A stretch of DNA of 21,888 nucleotides from CAZPCZ01 sp964585225 (GCA_964585225.1 CAZPCZ010000017.1:1-21888), one strand, 5' to 3'; counted from the first letter of the stretch, positions 1 to 7,798 are shown. The notes: generated from the sequence alone by a model not told the origin. Translations and numbers: made by a program.

Positions 1-272
1 CAGAGATCAACGAGCTCTCGTCCGCCGACCTCGACGCGCTCGCACAACAGCTCGGATCGCTGTCGATGTACTATATCCGAGTGATCGGCGAAGCGCGGCA
101 GGAAGGAGACGCAGCGGCGAATGCACAGCTCGCCAGCGAGCGAGCGGCGGCCGTCGTCGCGTACCTCGCATCGAGGGGCGTCAGCGCGAGCCGTCTCAAG
201 CCGGAGACGGCGAAGGCGAGCGTGGATGGCACCGCCGAGGTGTCGTTCGTGCTCCTGCAGAAGAACTACTAG
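1..272 (+). CDS. OmpA-like C-terminal domain protein (5' end missing)
   Basis: Open from the left edge in frame 3 and ending in TAG at 270-272; only the last 89 or so residues are present. The visible part fits the second half of an OmpA/MotB peptidoglycan-binding domain: a strand reading IRVIGEA, a helix with the typical 'NAQLASERAAAVVAYL' pattern, then SRGVSASRL, and a final strand. The family anchors envelope proteins to peptidoglycan non-covalently. The usual NxxLSxxRA signature is altered to NAQLASERA, which still fits. In other bacteria such domains are sometimes fused behind a periplasmic binding protein, so the missing N-terminus may be one; this cannot be seen here. It lies upstream of a PspA-like gene and an importer on the same strand, which suggests an envelope role. 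Confidence 0.7.
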   Translation, partial: EINELSSADLDALAQQLGSLSMYYIRVIGEARQEGDAAANAQLASERAAAVVAYLASRGVSASRLKPETAKASVDGTAEVSFVLLQKNY

Positions 273-274
273 AG

Positions 275-302
275 CTGCAGGGGACCTCCCGGTCCCCCGC
301 AG
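275..302 (+). terminator. Hairpin after the OmpA-domain gene
   Basis: CTGC and GGGGACC pair with GGTCCCC and GCAG across a TCCC loop, with one A/C mismatch. It begins 3 bases after the stop codon. There is no T tract, so it may stabilise the mRNA end rather than terminate transcription on its own. Confidence 0.45.
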
Positions 303-340
303 TACACCCCTCCCTCCGCAATGGGCGCTTGTGCGATGAC

Positions 341-433
341 GTCGCGCGGTAGCGGGCAAAGCCCTACCGCCACCGCGTCGAGGCCTCCGGCCTCGACCTC
401 CGGCTCGTCATCGCACTGCGCTCAGAGATCGGA
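341..433 (+). repeat. Dispersed intergenic repeat, long copy
   Basis: This stretch shares two blocks with 9014-9079: the left block around GGCAAAGCCCTACCGCCAC and the right block CTGCGCTC-GAGATCGG. The left block folds as GCGGTA, a GC bulge, GGGC, an AAA loop, GCCC, TACCGC (346-370). The middle of this copy holds an extra perfect hairpin at 377-397 that the other copy lacks. It lies wholly between genes. Confidence 0.6.
377..397 (+). terminator. Perfect 9-bp hairpin inside the repeat
   Basis: GTCGAGGCC pairs perfectly with GGCCTCGAC over a TCC loop. No T tract follows. It could be a Rho-independent-like stop for the upstream gene or simply the core of the repeat. Confidence 0.35.
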
Positions 434-467
434 GTAACCACCAACAACCATCCTTAGGGGAGGACCA

Positions 468-1232
468 ATGGACCGAGCTACGTTCAGGAAGAAGTTCGCG
501 CTTCGCCTGGCGTCGCATCCGGTGACGGTCCTCCCATTCCTGGGGGGGCTCACCGTGATCGGCGCCGGCTGGGCAGGCATGCTGCCGGCTACCGCGATCT
601 TCGCGGGGGTCGTCGGTGTGGTCGTCGGAGTCGGCGCGCTCGTCACGCGCGCCGGGCTCCTCGGCACGCAGATCGCGCGGCAGCTCCACGAGGAGCTGCA
701 GGCGAAGGATCATGACGCGACCGAGGCTGCGCTCGATGCGTTGCGGCGTGAGTTCGCACAGGACGATGACCCGCGGGATGAGAAGATGCTCGATCAGCTT
801 CGGGAACTCGCGCGCGTGTTCAAGCGGGACACCGAGTGGATCAAGCGGGTGAACGCGGTGTCCGCGGCGGAGATCACGAGCGGCGTTGAGGAGCTCGTGC
901 GGATCAGCATTCAGAAGCTCCAGGATGCCTACCGGATCCTCCGGACTGTCGACGATCTCTCGTCCTCGCCGGTACGTCAACCGTTCGTCGAGCAACGCGA
1001 GCGGCTCCTCGGGGAGGTCAAGACGCACATCCGCGAACTCACGGACCACTTCACCGGCGTGTTCACGCTCGGGACAGGGAGGGACGTGGGTGCCGAGACC
1101 ACTCGCATTCGAAATCGACTGCAGGAGAGCCTCGACGTCGCAAGGAAAGTCGAGGAAGCGATGGATCCGCATGCCGCAGTGCGGCAGAAGATTCGAGCGA
1201 GAACGAAGGCAACAAAACCCACCACCAGCTGA
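468..1232 (+). CDS. Two-TM coiled-coil membrane protein, unknown function
   Basis: 254 residues, not recognised as a named family. Two adjacent hydrophobic segments lie near residues 18-38 and 41-63, in the order HPVTVLPFLGGL then IFAGVVGVVVGVGALV, with a very short turn between them, so both ends should face the same side. The remaining 190 residues are charged and helical, consistent with a long cytoplasmic coiled-coil domain, and end in a basic tail. The start is set by an AGGGGAGG ribosome site 6-8 bases before ATG. It directly precedes the PspA-like gene, 20 bases away, with a second strong ribosome site, so the two are probably co-expressed. A membrane partner or anchor for the PspA-like protein is a reasonable guess but only a guess. 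Confidence 0.8.
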   Translation: MDRATFRKKFALRLASHPVTVLPFLGGLTVIGAGWAGMLPATAIFAGVVGVVVGVGALVTRAGLLGTQIARQLHEELQAKDHDATEAALDALRREFAQDDDPRDEKMLDQLRELARVFKRDTEWIKRVNAVSAAEITSGVEELVRISIQKLQDAYRILRTVDDLSSSPVRQPFVEQRERLLGEVKTHIRELTDHFTGVFTLGTGRDVGAETTRIRNRLQESLDVARKVEEAMDPHAAVRQKIRARTKATKPTTS

Positions 1233-1252
1233 AGAGAGAAGGAGGAGACACC

Positions 1253-2101
1253 ATGAAACGGTTGTTCTACGCGATGTACTACTGGACGATCGGATGGGCG
1301 ATCGGAGCGGCGAAGCCGATCGAGAGGAGCCCCAGGGTCATCGAGGCGCGATTCGACAGCATGCTCGAGAGGTACCGGTCGCGCCTCGGCGTCGTGAAGG
1401 ACGCGGTCGGCGGCATCGTCGCGCTGCGCGAGCAGCGGAAGATGGACCTCGAGCGGCTGCTCGCGCAGCAGGCCGAGCTCAGGGAGACGATGGAGGGTGC
1501 CGAGGCGCTCGCCGCCGACGCGGCGGCGAAGCTCAAGCGGACAGGCAAGACGGATGTCGAGATCCAGGAGGACGCCGAATTCAAGCAGTACTCGGCGGCC
1601 TACGCGGACGCGGAGTCCTCGCTCCAGGGCGTGGATGCCTCGATCGAGCGCATCCGGCGCGACATCGAGAACTACGAGAAGCAGGCGAGCGATCACATCC
1701 TCAAGCTGCAGGAGATGCAGCGCGAGATGAAGACGATCGAGGGCGAGAAGTACGAGACGCTCGTAGATGTCTCGATCTCCAGGCAAGAGCAGGAGCTCAA
1801 CGACATGGTCTCCGGGTTCGCCACCGACGGGATCGCGAAGGAGCGCCAGGAGCTCCGCGACATCCGCACGAAGGCGCGTGGCGACGCGGAGGTCTCTCGC
1901 AGGCTCTCCGGCGCGGACACGTCGCTCCAGGCCGCGAAGCTCCGGGCCGCGGCGCACCAGGCGCGGGCGGGCAACAAGCTCGCCGCGAAGCTGGGGCTCG
2001 GCGCGAAGACCGCCGAAGCGCAGGCCACGGCCGCGCCGGCGAAGGTCGCCGATGCGGCGGCACCGACCGGCCCCGGCGGCGGCAAGAGCGGAACGCTGTA
2101 G
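1253..2101 (+). CDS. PspA/IM30-like (ESCRT-III type) coiled-coil protein
   Basis: 282 residues. An aromatic, amphipathic N-terminus (MKRLFYAMYYWTIGWAIG) is followed by about 190 residues of almost continuous charged helix broken near residue 100, then a short helical part and an Ala/Gly-rich tail. PspA and Vipp1 have this layout: a membrane-inserting N-terminal helix, a long hairpin, and smaller helices. The family forms rods and rings on stressed membranes and is homologous to eukaryotic ESCRT-III. Assignment rests on architecture and the general pattern, including the 'SFATDG...ELRDIRTKA...RRLSG' end of the helical core, not on one diagnostic motif. The start follows a strong GAAGGAGGA site. 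The neighbouring classic-clade AAA protein recalls the ESCRT-III/Vps4 pairing. Alternative: an unrelated coiled-coil protein. Confidence 0.62.
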   Translation: MKRLFYAMYYWTIGWAIGAAKPIERSPRVIEARFDSMLERYRSRLGVVKDAVGGIVALREQRKMDLERLLAQQAELRETMEGAEALAADAAAKLKRTGKTDVEIQEDAEFKQYSAAYADAESSLQGVDASIERIRRDIENYEKQASDHILKLQEMQREMKTIEGEKYETLVDVSISRQEQELNDMVSGFATDGIAKERQELRDIRTKARGDAEVSRRLSGADTSLQAAKLRAAAHQARAGNKLAAKLGLGAKTAEAQATAAPAKVADAAAPTGPGGGKSGTL

Positions 2102-2111
2102 CGGAACAAGG

Positions 2112-2159
2112 GGGCGGTCCGGCACCTCCGCCAGGAGGCGGACAAGCGCCGGGCCGCCC
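2112..2159 (+). terminator. Hairpin between the PspA-like and binding-protein genes
   Basis: GGGCGGTCCGGC (2112-2123) pairs with GCCGGGCCGCCC (2148-2159) with one G-U pair. A nested CCTCC/GGAGG hairpin lies in the loop, and a short pyrimidine run TTTCCCTT follows. It may terminate partly, or protect the mRNA end. Its stem is nearly the same as the one at 3420. Confidence 0.5.
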
Positions 2160-2197
2160 TTTCCCTTCACCCTGAACCCCAACCAAAGGAGAGACCG

Positions 2198-3391
2198 ATG
2201 AAACCGATCAACGTCAACGTGTTCCTGGTCGCCGCAGCGTTCGCGCTCGGCACCGCGTGCAGCAAGAAGGAAGCTCCCGCTCCGTCGCCGAGCGGCGGGG
2301 TGGAGCCCGCGGCCGCGCCGGCGGCGGCGCCGCCCGCGGACGACACCGGCATCAGCGACTGCTCGTTTCCCTCGTTCTCCCTCGCGTACAGCGAGTACGC
2401 GTCCTGGTCCACCTACGCGGTGGCCGAGATGCAGCAGCTCGTCGGCGCGGAGAAGGGACGATGCGGTCCCATCGAGCGCAAGCACGGCGTGGACATCGAG
2501 CTGCGATTCATGGCCTACGGGCCGTCCATCGGCGCGTACGCCGGCGGAACGGCCGACGCGGTCACGATCACGCACCTCGACATGCTCACCGCGCAGCGGC
2601 AGGACACATCGGTCGTCGTCACCGCCACGTCGAACTCGTGGGGCGCCGACCGAACGATCGTGCCGAACGGCGTCACCGTCGAAAGCTTGGCGGGCAAACC
2701 CTGCCGCGGCCTCGAGGCGACCGTCTCCCAGTACGTGTTCGAAGAGACGCTCAAGAAGCTCGGCAAGGACCCAAAGCGCTACCCGTACCAGAACATGGAG
2801 CCGGACGCCGCGGCCGCCGCCCTCAAGGCGCGCGACGCGAACATCGGCTGCATCGCGGTGTGGGAACCGTTCGCGCTCGACGCGATCACGTCGCGCGGCG
2901 ACGTGCACGCCATCGCGGACTCGCGGCTCATCCCGGCCGAGATCCTCGACACGATCGTGGTCGGCCAGGCCGCACTCGACCGTCCGAAGGGCGACGCGTT
3001 CGTCGCGGCGCTGCTCGACACGTTCTACTCGATCGTCCGCGAGCTCGAAGACCCCGCGACCACCGACGCCGCGCACCGGCGCCTGGGCAAGAAGGTCACG
3101 GACCTCGACGCGGCGGCGATGCGGGACGTCCTCACGCGGTCGGTCCTGTACCGCAAGCCCGAGTGGGTCGTCGAGCTGCTCGCGAACGGGAACCCATACC
3201 CGTTCCCGGACGGCACGAAGGGCATGCGGCTCAAGGACTCGACCGAGAAGTCGGTCGCCTGGATGCTCGGCCACAAGGCGATCACCTCGGCGCCGACCGT
3301 CGGCTACGGCTCGAAGGCGCAGGCGCCGGGCGTGAACTTCCGCTTCGACCCGACGTACGTTCAGGCGTACATCGCGGCGGGCGGCAAGTAA
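2198..3391 (+). CDS. ABC importer substrate-binding lipoprotein (SsuA/TauA/NMT1-like)
   Basis: 397 residues. A hydrophobic signal segment (residues 7-20) ends at Cys21 in a slightly non-canonical lipobox (G-T-A-C, with Leu at -4), followed by an Ala/Pro-rich linker to about residue 50. The mature part has the type-2 periplasmic binding fold pattern: 'AYSEYASWSTYAVAEM' near the start, then 'GVDIELRFMAYGPSIGAYAGGTADAVTITHLD', as in sulfonate/taurine/nitrate-type receptors. An AAAGGAG ribosome site precedes ATG. Permease and ATPase genes follow, which makes a complete importer. The substrate cannot be told from sequence. The gene is bracketed by two related hairpins (2112 and 3420), which may let its mRNA persist longer than the rest, as is usual for binding proteins. 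Confidence 0.85.
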   Translation: MKPINVNVFLVAAAFALGTACSKKEAPAPSPSGGVEPAAAPAAAPPADDTGISDCSFPSFSLAYSEYASWSTYAVAEMQQLVGAEKGRCGPIERKHGVDIELRFMAYGPSIGAYAGGTADAVTITHLDMLTAQRQDTSVVVTATSNSWGADRTIVPNGVTVESLAGKPCRGLEATVSQYVFEETLKKLGKDPKRYPYQNMEPDAAAAALKARDANIGCIAVWEPFALDAITSRGDVHAIADSRLIPAEILDTIVVGQAALDRPKGDAFVAALLDTFYSIVRELEDPATTDAAHRRLGKKVTDLDAAAMRDVLTRSVLYRKPEWVVELLANGNPYPFPDGTKGMRLKDSTEKSVAWMLGHKAITSAPTVGYGSKAQAPGVNFRFDPTYVQAYIAAGGK

Positions 3392-3419
3392 GCGCGGGAG
3401 GGTTGTTCAACTAGCTACG

Positions 3420-3447
3420 GGGCGGTCTGGCGCATGCCGGACCGCCC
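3420..3447 (+). terminator. Hairpin after the binding-protein gene
   Basis: GGGCGGTCTGGC pairs with GCCGGACCGCCC across a GCAT loop, with one G-U pair. No T run follows. It may act as an intra-operon stability element or partial terminator. The right arm contains an ATG that gives a longer but unlikely reading frame for the permease. Confidence 0.5.
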
Positions 3448-3448
3448 T

Positions 3449-3486
3449 CCACCACAGCGGTGCAGTTTCCTGAACTGCTGTGGTGG
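3449..3486 (+). other. Second hairpin in the permease leader
   Basis: CCACCACAG (3449-3457) pairs with CTGTGGTGG (3478-3486), and CAGTT/AACTG pair inside with a CGGTG bulge. It immediately follows the 3420 hairpin and ends 50 bases before the GTG start of the permease. It could be a regulatory leader structure or the second half of a double stability element. Confidence 0.45.
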
Positions 3487-3535
3487 AGAGGACGGGATAG
3501 CCCGTTCACAATTGACCGCAAAGAAGGAGGTTCCC

Positions 3536-4342
3536 GTGATCCGTACACCGATGCCTGCAGGTCGCAAGCGCATCATCACGGTGGTCACGGTGATCCTTGC
3601 GATCGCCGGATACACGTGGTGGTCGCACGAGCGCCACGTCGAGAATCCGAAGGATCGCATGGTCCCGTCGTGGTCGCAGATGGTCGAAGGATTCGAGCGT
3701 GTGAGCCGCGTGGACGAGGACGACCACGCGCGCTGGATCGTCGCCGATGCGAAGGCGACCGCACAGCGGCTCGTGATCGGTCTCGCCGCGAGCGTCGCGC
3801 TCGCGTTTGTGCTCGGCATCCTCATGGGGTGCTTCCACGCGGTCGAGGCCGCCTGCCTCTGGTGGGTCTCCGCGCTCGCGAAGGTACCCCCAACGTCCGT
3901 CATCGTCGTCATCTTCATGGCGGTCGGGACGGGTATGGAGCTCTATGCGGTCGTCATCGCGGTCGGAGTTATGCCGATTCTCACCGAGTCGGTGTTCCTC
4001 CTCGTGCGTGACGTGCCCGACGAGATGCTCTGGAAGGCGGAGACGCTCGGCGCATCTCGCACCGAGGTCGTCTGGAACGTCATCACGCGGATGGTCGCTC
4101 CGAAGTTCGTGGACAACGTGCGGCTGCAGTTCGGACCCGCGATGGTGTACCTCATCGCCGCGGAGCTCCTCTGCGCGTACGTCGGGTTCGGCTACCGCAT
4201 CAACAAGTTCGCGAGGCAGACGCACATGGACGTCGTGTTCGTGTACGTCCTCGCACTCGGGCTCTTCGGGTTCGCGGTGAACTGGCTCCTCACGGAGTTC
4301 CGGAACCGAGCGTTCCCGTGGTACCAGAAGGGAGGTCGGTAA
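3536..4342 (+). CDS. ABC importer permease (SsuC/TauC-like)
   Basis: 268 residues from GTG at 3536, chosen because GAAGGAGG lies 5 bases upstream; an in-frame ATG at 3434 would run through two hairpins and has no ribosome site. A first TM near residues 12-27 is followed by a short charged loop and then the binding-protein-dependent permease core, with TMs at about 78-98, 109-155 and 205-255. The coupling-helix EAA region is visible as 'MLWKAETLGASRTEVVWNVITRMVAPKFVDNVR', as in nitrate/sulfonate-type systems. It follows the binding protein and ends one base before the ATPase start, so the two are translated together. It should form a homodimeric inner-membrane channel. Substrate unknown. Confidence 0.85.
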   Translation: MIRTPMPAGRKRIITVVTVILAIAGYTWWSHERHVENPKDRMVPSWSQMVEGFERVSRVDEDDHARWIVADAKATAQRLVIGLAASVALAFVLGILMGCFHAVEAACLWWVSALAKVPPTSVIVVIFMAVGTGMELYAVVIAVGVMPILTESVFLLVRDVPDEMLWKAETLGASRTEVVWNVITRMVAPKFVDNVRLQFGPAMVYLIAAELLCAYVGFGYRINKFARQTHMDVVFVYVLALGLFGFAVNWLLTEFRNRAFPWYQKGGR

Positions 4343-4343
4343 C

Positions 4344-5312
4344 ATGGCCACGAGCCAATTCGTGCTGCAGTGCGAAGGCGTGCACAAGTCGTTCGGGCCG
4401 AAGCCGGTCCTCCACGACGTGAGCCTCAACATCGCTGCCGGACAGATCGTCGCGCTCGTCGGCCCATCCGGCTGCGGGAAGTCGACGCTGTTCAATGGGA
4501 TCCTCGGGACGCACGCGCCGACGCGGGGCCGAGTGGTCGTGGGACGCAACGGACACGAGCACGTGGTGGCGGGACCGAATCGGCACTGCGGGATCGTGTA
4601 CCAACACTACGCGCTCTATCCGTTCCTCACCGTGCTCGAGAGCGTCGCGTTCGGGCTCATGCTCGACGAGACGTCGCTTCTGTTCCGTGCGTTTCGTCCG
4701 CTGAAGTGGCGGAAGCTCCGCTCGGAGCATCTTGACCGTGCGGCCGCAGCGCTCCGGCGCGTGCACCTCACGGACGCGGACTTCGGGAAGTACGCGAGCG
4801 AGCTCTCCGGCGGGATGCAGCAGCGCGTGGCGGTGGCGCAAGCCATCGTCATGCGGCCGCAGATCCTGCTCCTCGACGAGCCCTTCGGGGCCCTCGACGA
4901 GGCGACGCGGGAATCGCTCCAGACGATGCTCCTCGAGTTCTACGAAGAGAACCGAAGCGCGATCGCGCGGGGAGCGGCCCCGCCGCACACGATGGTCATC
5001 GTGACCCACGAGCTCACGGAGGCGATCTACGTCGCCGACCGCGTACTTGGACTGTCGCAGTACTGGGACTGGCGCTCCGAGGGCCACGCCGCGTGCCCGG
5101 GCGCGACGATCGTGTACGATCGGCCCGCGCCGGTGTACCGGCCGGGCGAACCCAAGAACTACGAGCAGTTCGCCGTGCAGCGGGAGGAGATCCGGAAGGT
5201 GGTGTTCGAGCCCCCCACCCCGACGCCGCGCGGGCTCCACGTGACGTTCTGGGATGACGTCCAGGCCGGCCGCGCGAGCGGCATCACCGCAACCAATGGA
5301 GGTACACCATGA
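4344..5312 (+). CDS. ABC importer ATP-binding protein (SsuB/TauB-like)
   Basis: 322 residues. All ATPase motifs are intact: Walker A G40-PSGCGKS-T48, Q-loop in 'YQHYALYPF', signature L154-SGGMQQ-R161, Walker B ILLLD178-E179, and the H-loop in 'VIVTHELTEA'. It drives import through the upstream permease. The C-terminus is extended by about 60 residues beyond the usual core; this tail (from roughly residue 245) contains 'YDRPAPVYRPGEPKNYEQF' and ends next to the AAA gene. A GGAGG site precedes ATG. The stop TGA overlaps the AAA start ATG as ATGA, which implies translational coupling between the importer ATPase and the AAA protein. Confidence 0.93.
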   Translation: MATSQFVLQCEGVHKSFGPKPVLHDVSLNIAAGQIVALVGPSGCGKSTLFNGILGTHAPTRGRVVVGRNGHEHVVAGPNRHCGIVYQHYALYPFLTVLESVAFGLMLDETSLLFRAFRPLKWRKLRSEHLDRAAAALRRVHLTDADFGKYASELSGGMQQRVAVAQAIVMRPQILLLDEPFGALDEATRESLQTMLLEFYEENRSAIARGAAPPHTMVIVTHELTEAIYVADRVLGLSQYWDWRSEGHAACPGATIVYDRPAPVYRPGEPKNYEQFAVQREEIRKVVFEPPTPTPRGLHVTFWDDVQAGRASGITATNGGTP

Positions 5313-7165
5313 GCACCGAGAGCAAGCAGGAGTATCCGTTCTACGACGAACTCCGTCGGGCGATTCTGTCGGGATCCTCCCGAACGGTTGCCCTGACCGG
5401 GAACGTGCCGGACCTGTTCCGTCTCGACGGCGAGGGCACCTCGGCGTACGTTCCGCTCGTCGACTTTCTTTCGAGGCGGTTCGACGTCGCGACGTACGTG
5501 CCGGTCGTCTACGAACTCGGGAAGCCGATCCGATTCGTCAACGAGCGGGACCGGCAGCGATTCCTGAAGGCGTGGGTGACGTTCCAGACGGGCCTGAGCG
5601 ACGGTGACGCGAAGATCGAGCGCGTCCTGAACCCCGGCACGAAGATCGAGCACGGGAAGGTCGCCGAGGAGCTCATGGGACAGCTCGAGGAGGCCGCGGG
5701 GAAGCCTGCGTTCGCCCTCGAGCTCCTGCGTGCCATGTGCGAGTGCTCGCGCGCGGTGGTGAAGGGGCAGCCGGTGTTCAGCGACATCGCGGGCCAGCAA
5801 CTCCACCTCGTCATCATCATCGAGGGCACCGACCTCCTCATCCCCGAGGGGCAGGTGTCCACGATGTCCGACAGCCACCTCCATCGGATCGCGACCGCAC
5901 GGGACTGGTTCTCGGACCTCGGGTTCCTGGAGGGCGGCGATACCGTCGTCCTCATCACCGAGTCCCGCGGCCTCCTCAACGAGCGCGTGGCGAAGCTGCC
6001 ACAGCTCGCGGAGGTCGAGATCCCGCTCCCGGACGAGGTGGAGCGCCTCCGGTTCATCCGGTGGTTCGCGGACTTCAAGCCGGAAGGGCAGAAACCGAAG
6101 CTCTGGTCCACGGACGAGGAGCTTGCGGTGTCCACCGCTGCGCTCACGATCCTCGAGCTCCGGCAGCTCCTCATCGGCGCGAGCCATGATGCGCGGTCCG
6201 GTCGCGGACCGCTCCAGCTCAAGGACGTGACGCGGCTCGTCGAGCGGTTCATCCAGGCACAGCTCGGCGGCGACGAGGTCGTCGAGTACCTGCGGCCGGA
6301 GCACAAGCTCGATGACCTCATCGGGTTCAAGCGGCTCAAGGCCTTCATCCGCGAGGAGATCCTCCCGGGCCTCAAGGACCTGACGAAGGATGCGATCTCG
6401 AGCATCATCGTCTGCGGGCCGAACCGGGCAGGGAAGACCTACGCGTTCGAGGCAGTGGCCGGTGAGCTCGGGATCGTCATCCTCGTGCTCAAGAACCTGC
6501 GGAGCAAGTGGTTCGGAGGGACGGACGTCATCTTCGGGCGGCTCAAGCGGGTGCTCTCCGTGCTCCGGAAGGCGCTCATCTACGTCAACGAGGCGGACAC
6601 GCAGTTCGGCGGCGTGGGCGGCGACGTCCACGAGACCGAGCGGCGCCTCACCGGTCGGCTCCAGGTCATGATGTCGGACGTCAAGCTCAAGGGCCGGATC
6701 CACTGGATCCTCGACACCGCGCGGCCGCACCTTCTGGCACCGGACATCCGGCAGCCCGGGCGCGGCGGCGATTGCATCGTCGCGGTGTTCGACCCCGAGG
6801 GCGACGAGCGCAAGGAGTTCATCCGGTGGGCGACCGAGCACGTGCTCGAGGGTCCGTTGGATGATGCAGCGATGGCGAAGGTGGAGGCGGCGACGGGGGA
6901 ATACTCCGTCGGCGCGTACACCACGCTCCGCTCGACGTTGAAGCGCAAGGCGAGGAAGACGGGCGGGAAGATGGCGCTCGAGGCGGTCCTGTACGTCGTG
7001 GAGAACACGATGCTGCCGGACGTCGGACTCGAGCGGCGCTACCAGACGTTCCAGGCGGCGCTCAACTGCTCCTGGAAGCCCCTGTTCCCGCCGAGCCTCA
7101 TCGACGTGCCACGCGACCAGCTCTACCGGCAGGTCGCGGAGCTCGAACAGCTCGGCATCCACTAG
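5309..7165 (+). CDS. Two-domain classic-clade AAA protein (Vps4/p97-like D2, degenerate D1)
   Basis: 618 residues. The C-terminal AAA domain has Walker A G370-PNRAGK-T377, a pore loop S399-KWFGG-T405 very like the SKWVGE loop of Vps4/katanin/p97, Walker B ending N427-E428-A-D430 (Asp replaced by Asn, catalytic Glu kept), and two arginines R481 and R485 in DIRQPGR, the place of the arginine fingers. Sensor 1 reads DTARP where ATNRP is usual. The N-terminal half looks like a decayed AAA domain: a Walker-B-like run ending I-I-I-E172-G-T-D175, a sensor-1-like TVVLITE at 212-218, and no Walker A. Such proteins thread or remodel substrate proteins. It overlaps the importer ATPase by 4 bases. Remodelling of the PspA-like polymer is inference. 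Confidence 0.82.
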   Translation: MSTESKQEYPFYDELRRAILSGSSRTVALTGNVPDLFRLDGEGTSAYVPLVDFLSRRFDVATYVPVVYELGKPIRFVNERDRQRFLKAWVTFQTGLSDGDAKIERVLNPGTKIEHGKVAEELMGQLEEAAGKPAFALELLRAMCECSRAVVKGQPVFSDIAGQQLHLVIIIEGTDLLIPEGQVSTMSDSHLHRIATARDWFSDLGFLEGGDTVVLITESRGLLNERVAKLPQLAEVEIPLPDEVERLRFIRWFADFKPEGQKPKLWSTDEELAVSTAALTILELRQLLIGASHDARSGRGPLQLKDVTRLVERFIQAQLGGDEVVEYLRPEHKLDDLIGFKRLKAFIREEILPGLKDLTKDAISSIIVCGPNRAGKTYAFEAVAGELGIVILVLKNLRSKWFGGTDVIFGRLKRVLSVLRKALIYVNEADTQFGGVGGDVHETERRLTGRLQVMMSDVKLKGRIHWILDTARPHLLAPDIRQPGRGGDCIVAVFDPEGDERKEFIRWATEHVLEGPLDDAAMAKVEAATGEYSVGAYTTLRSTLKRKARKTGGKMALEAVLYVVENTMLPDVGLERRYQTFQAALNCSWKPLFPPSLIDVPRDQLYRQVAELEQLGIH

Positions 7166-7177
7166 GAGGACACACCC

Positions 7178-7798
7178 ATGCGTAGAACCTCTCGCATTGG
7201 CATCGCGGTCGTCGCATTCCTCGCGCTCGGCGCGGACGATTGCGACTCGCCCCAGGAGGCGAAGGACCCGTTCAGCGACACGGATCTCGGCATCGCGCAG
7301 CAGCTCGACCTCGGTCGGCTGCATGGCGAGGTCGTGAACAAGCGAGTTGGGTACTTCGCGGAGGCACACCCGGCAGCCGACGCGCTTGCCGGCAAGCCGT
7401 ACTACTGCCTGGACATCCGCACAACCGCCACGAGCGGTCAGGCGACGGATACCGCGTACTGCGGCGTCCGGCAGGTCGTGTACGACTCGGTTGAGATCGG
7501 CACGAAGCTTCCGATCGAGCGCACGTACAGCGTGTACGAGATCGCGCAGCTCCACGGACGGGTCGTCGACCGACGAGCCGAACCATGGAAGCCGGCATGG
7601 TACATCGTCATCGACCACGCGACCGAGGTGAAGGTGTACCGGGTCGACCCGCAGTCGTACTACCGGTTCCTCGAACTCGGCCAGACGCTGCCGTTCACGC
7701 CGCCGGACAGCATGGTCCGGCCCGTGAGCGATCGCGGACACCCGACGACATCCGCGACGCCGGTGGTGGAAGCTCCCGCTTCCGCGTCCGCGCCGTGA
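7178..7798 (+). CDS. Secreted protein of unknown function
   Basis: 206 residues, not recognised. A basic start (MRRTSRIG) and a hydrophobic stretch to about residue 18 look like a signal peptide. Cys23 follows 'ALGADDC', which is not a proper lipobox, so signal peptidase I cleavage near Ala19 is more likely than lipidation. The mature part has a few cysteines (Cys23, and near 'YYCLDIR' and 'AYCGVRQ') that could pair outside the cytoplasm, and an Ala/Pro/Ser-rich tail. AGGAGG overlaps the stop of the AAA gene, 13 bases before ATG, so it is the last gene of that unit. Its extracytoplasmic location and position suggest an accessory to the importer or membrane system. Confidence 0.72.
   Translation: MRRTSRIGIAVVAFLALGADDCDSPQEAKDPFSDTDLGIAQQLDLGRLHGEVVNKRVGYFAEAHPAADALAGKPYYCLDIRTTATSGQATDTAYCGVRQVVYDSVEIGTKLPIERTYSVYEIAQLHGRVVDRRAEPWKPAWYIVIDHATEVKVYRVDPQSYYRFLELGQTLPFTPPDSMVRPVSDRGHPTTSATPVVEAPASASAP

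Noticed and set aside
977..3274. Long minus-strand open frame of 765 codons opposite the PspA-like and binding-protein genes
   Set aside because: Its translation is Arg/Leu-rich with no motif, it lacks a ribosome site, and the plus-strand genes have clear domains, strong ribosome sites and codon use. It is a GC-rich shadow.
3434..3535. Earlier ATG for the permease at 3434
   Set aside because: It lies within a hairpin arm and has no ribosome site, while GTG at 3536 has GAAGGAGG close upstream and gives a normal N-terminus.
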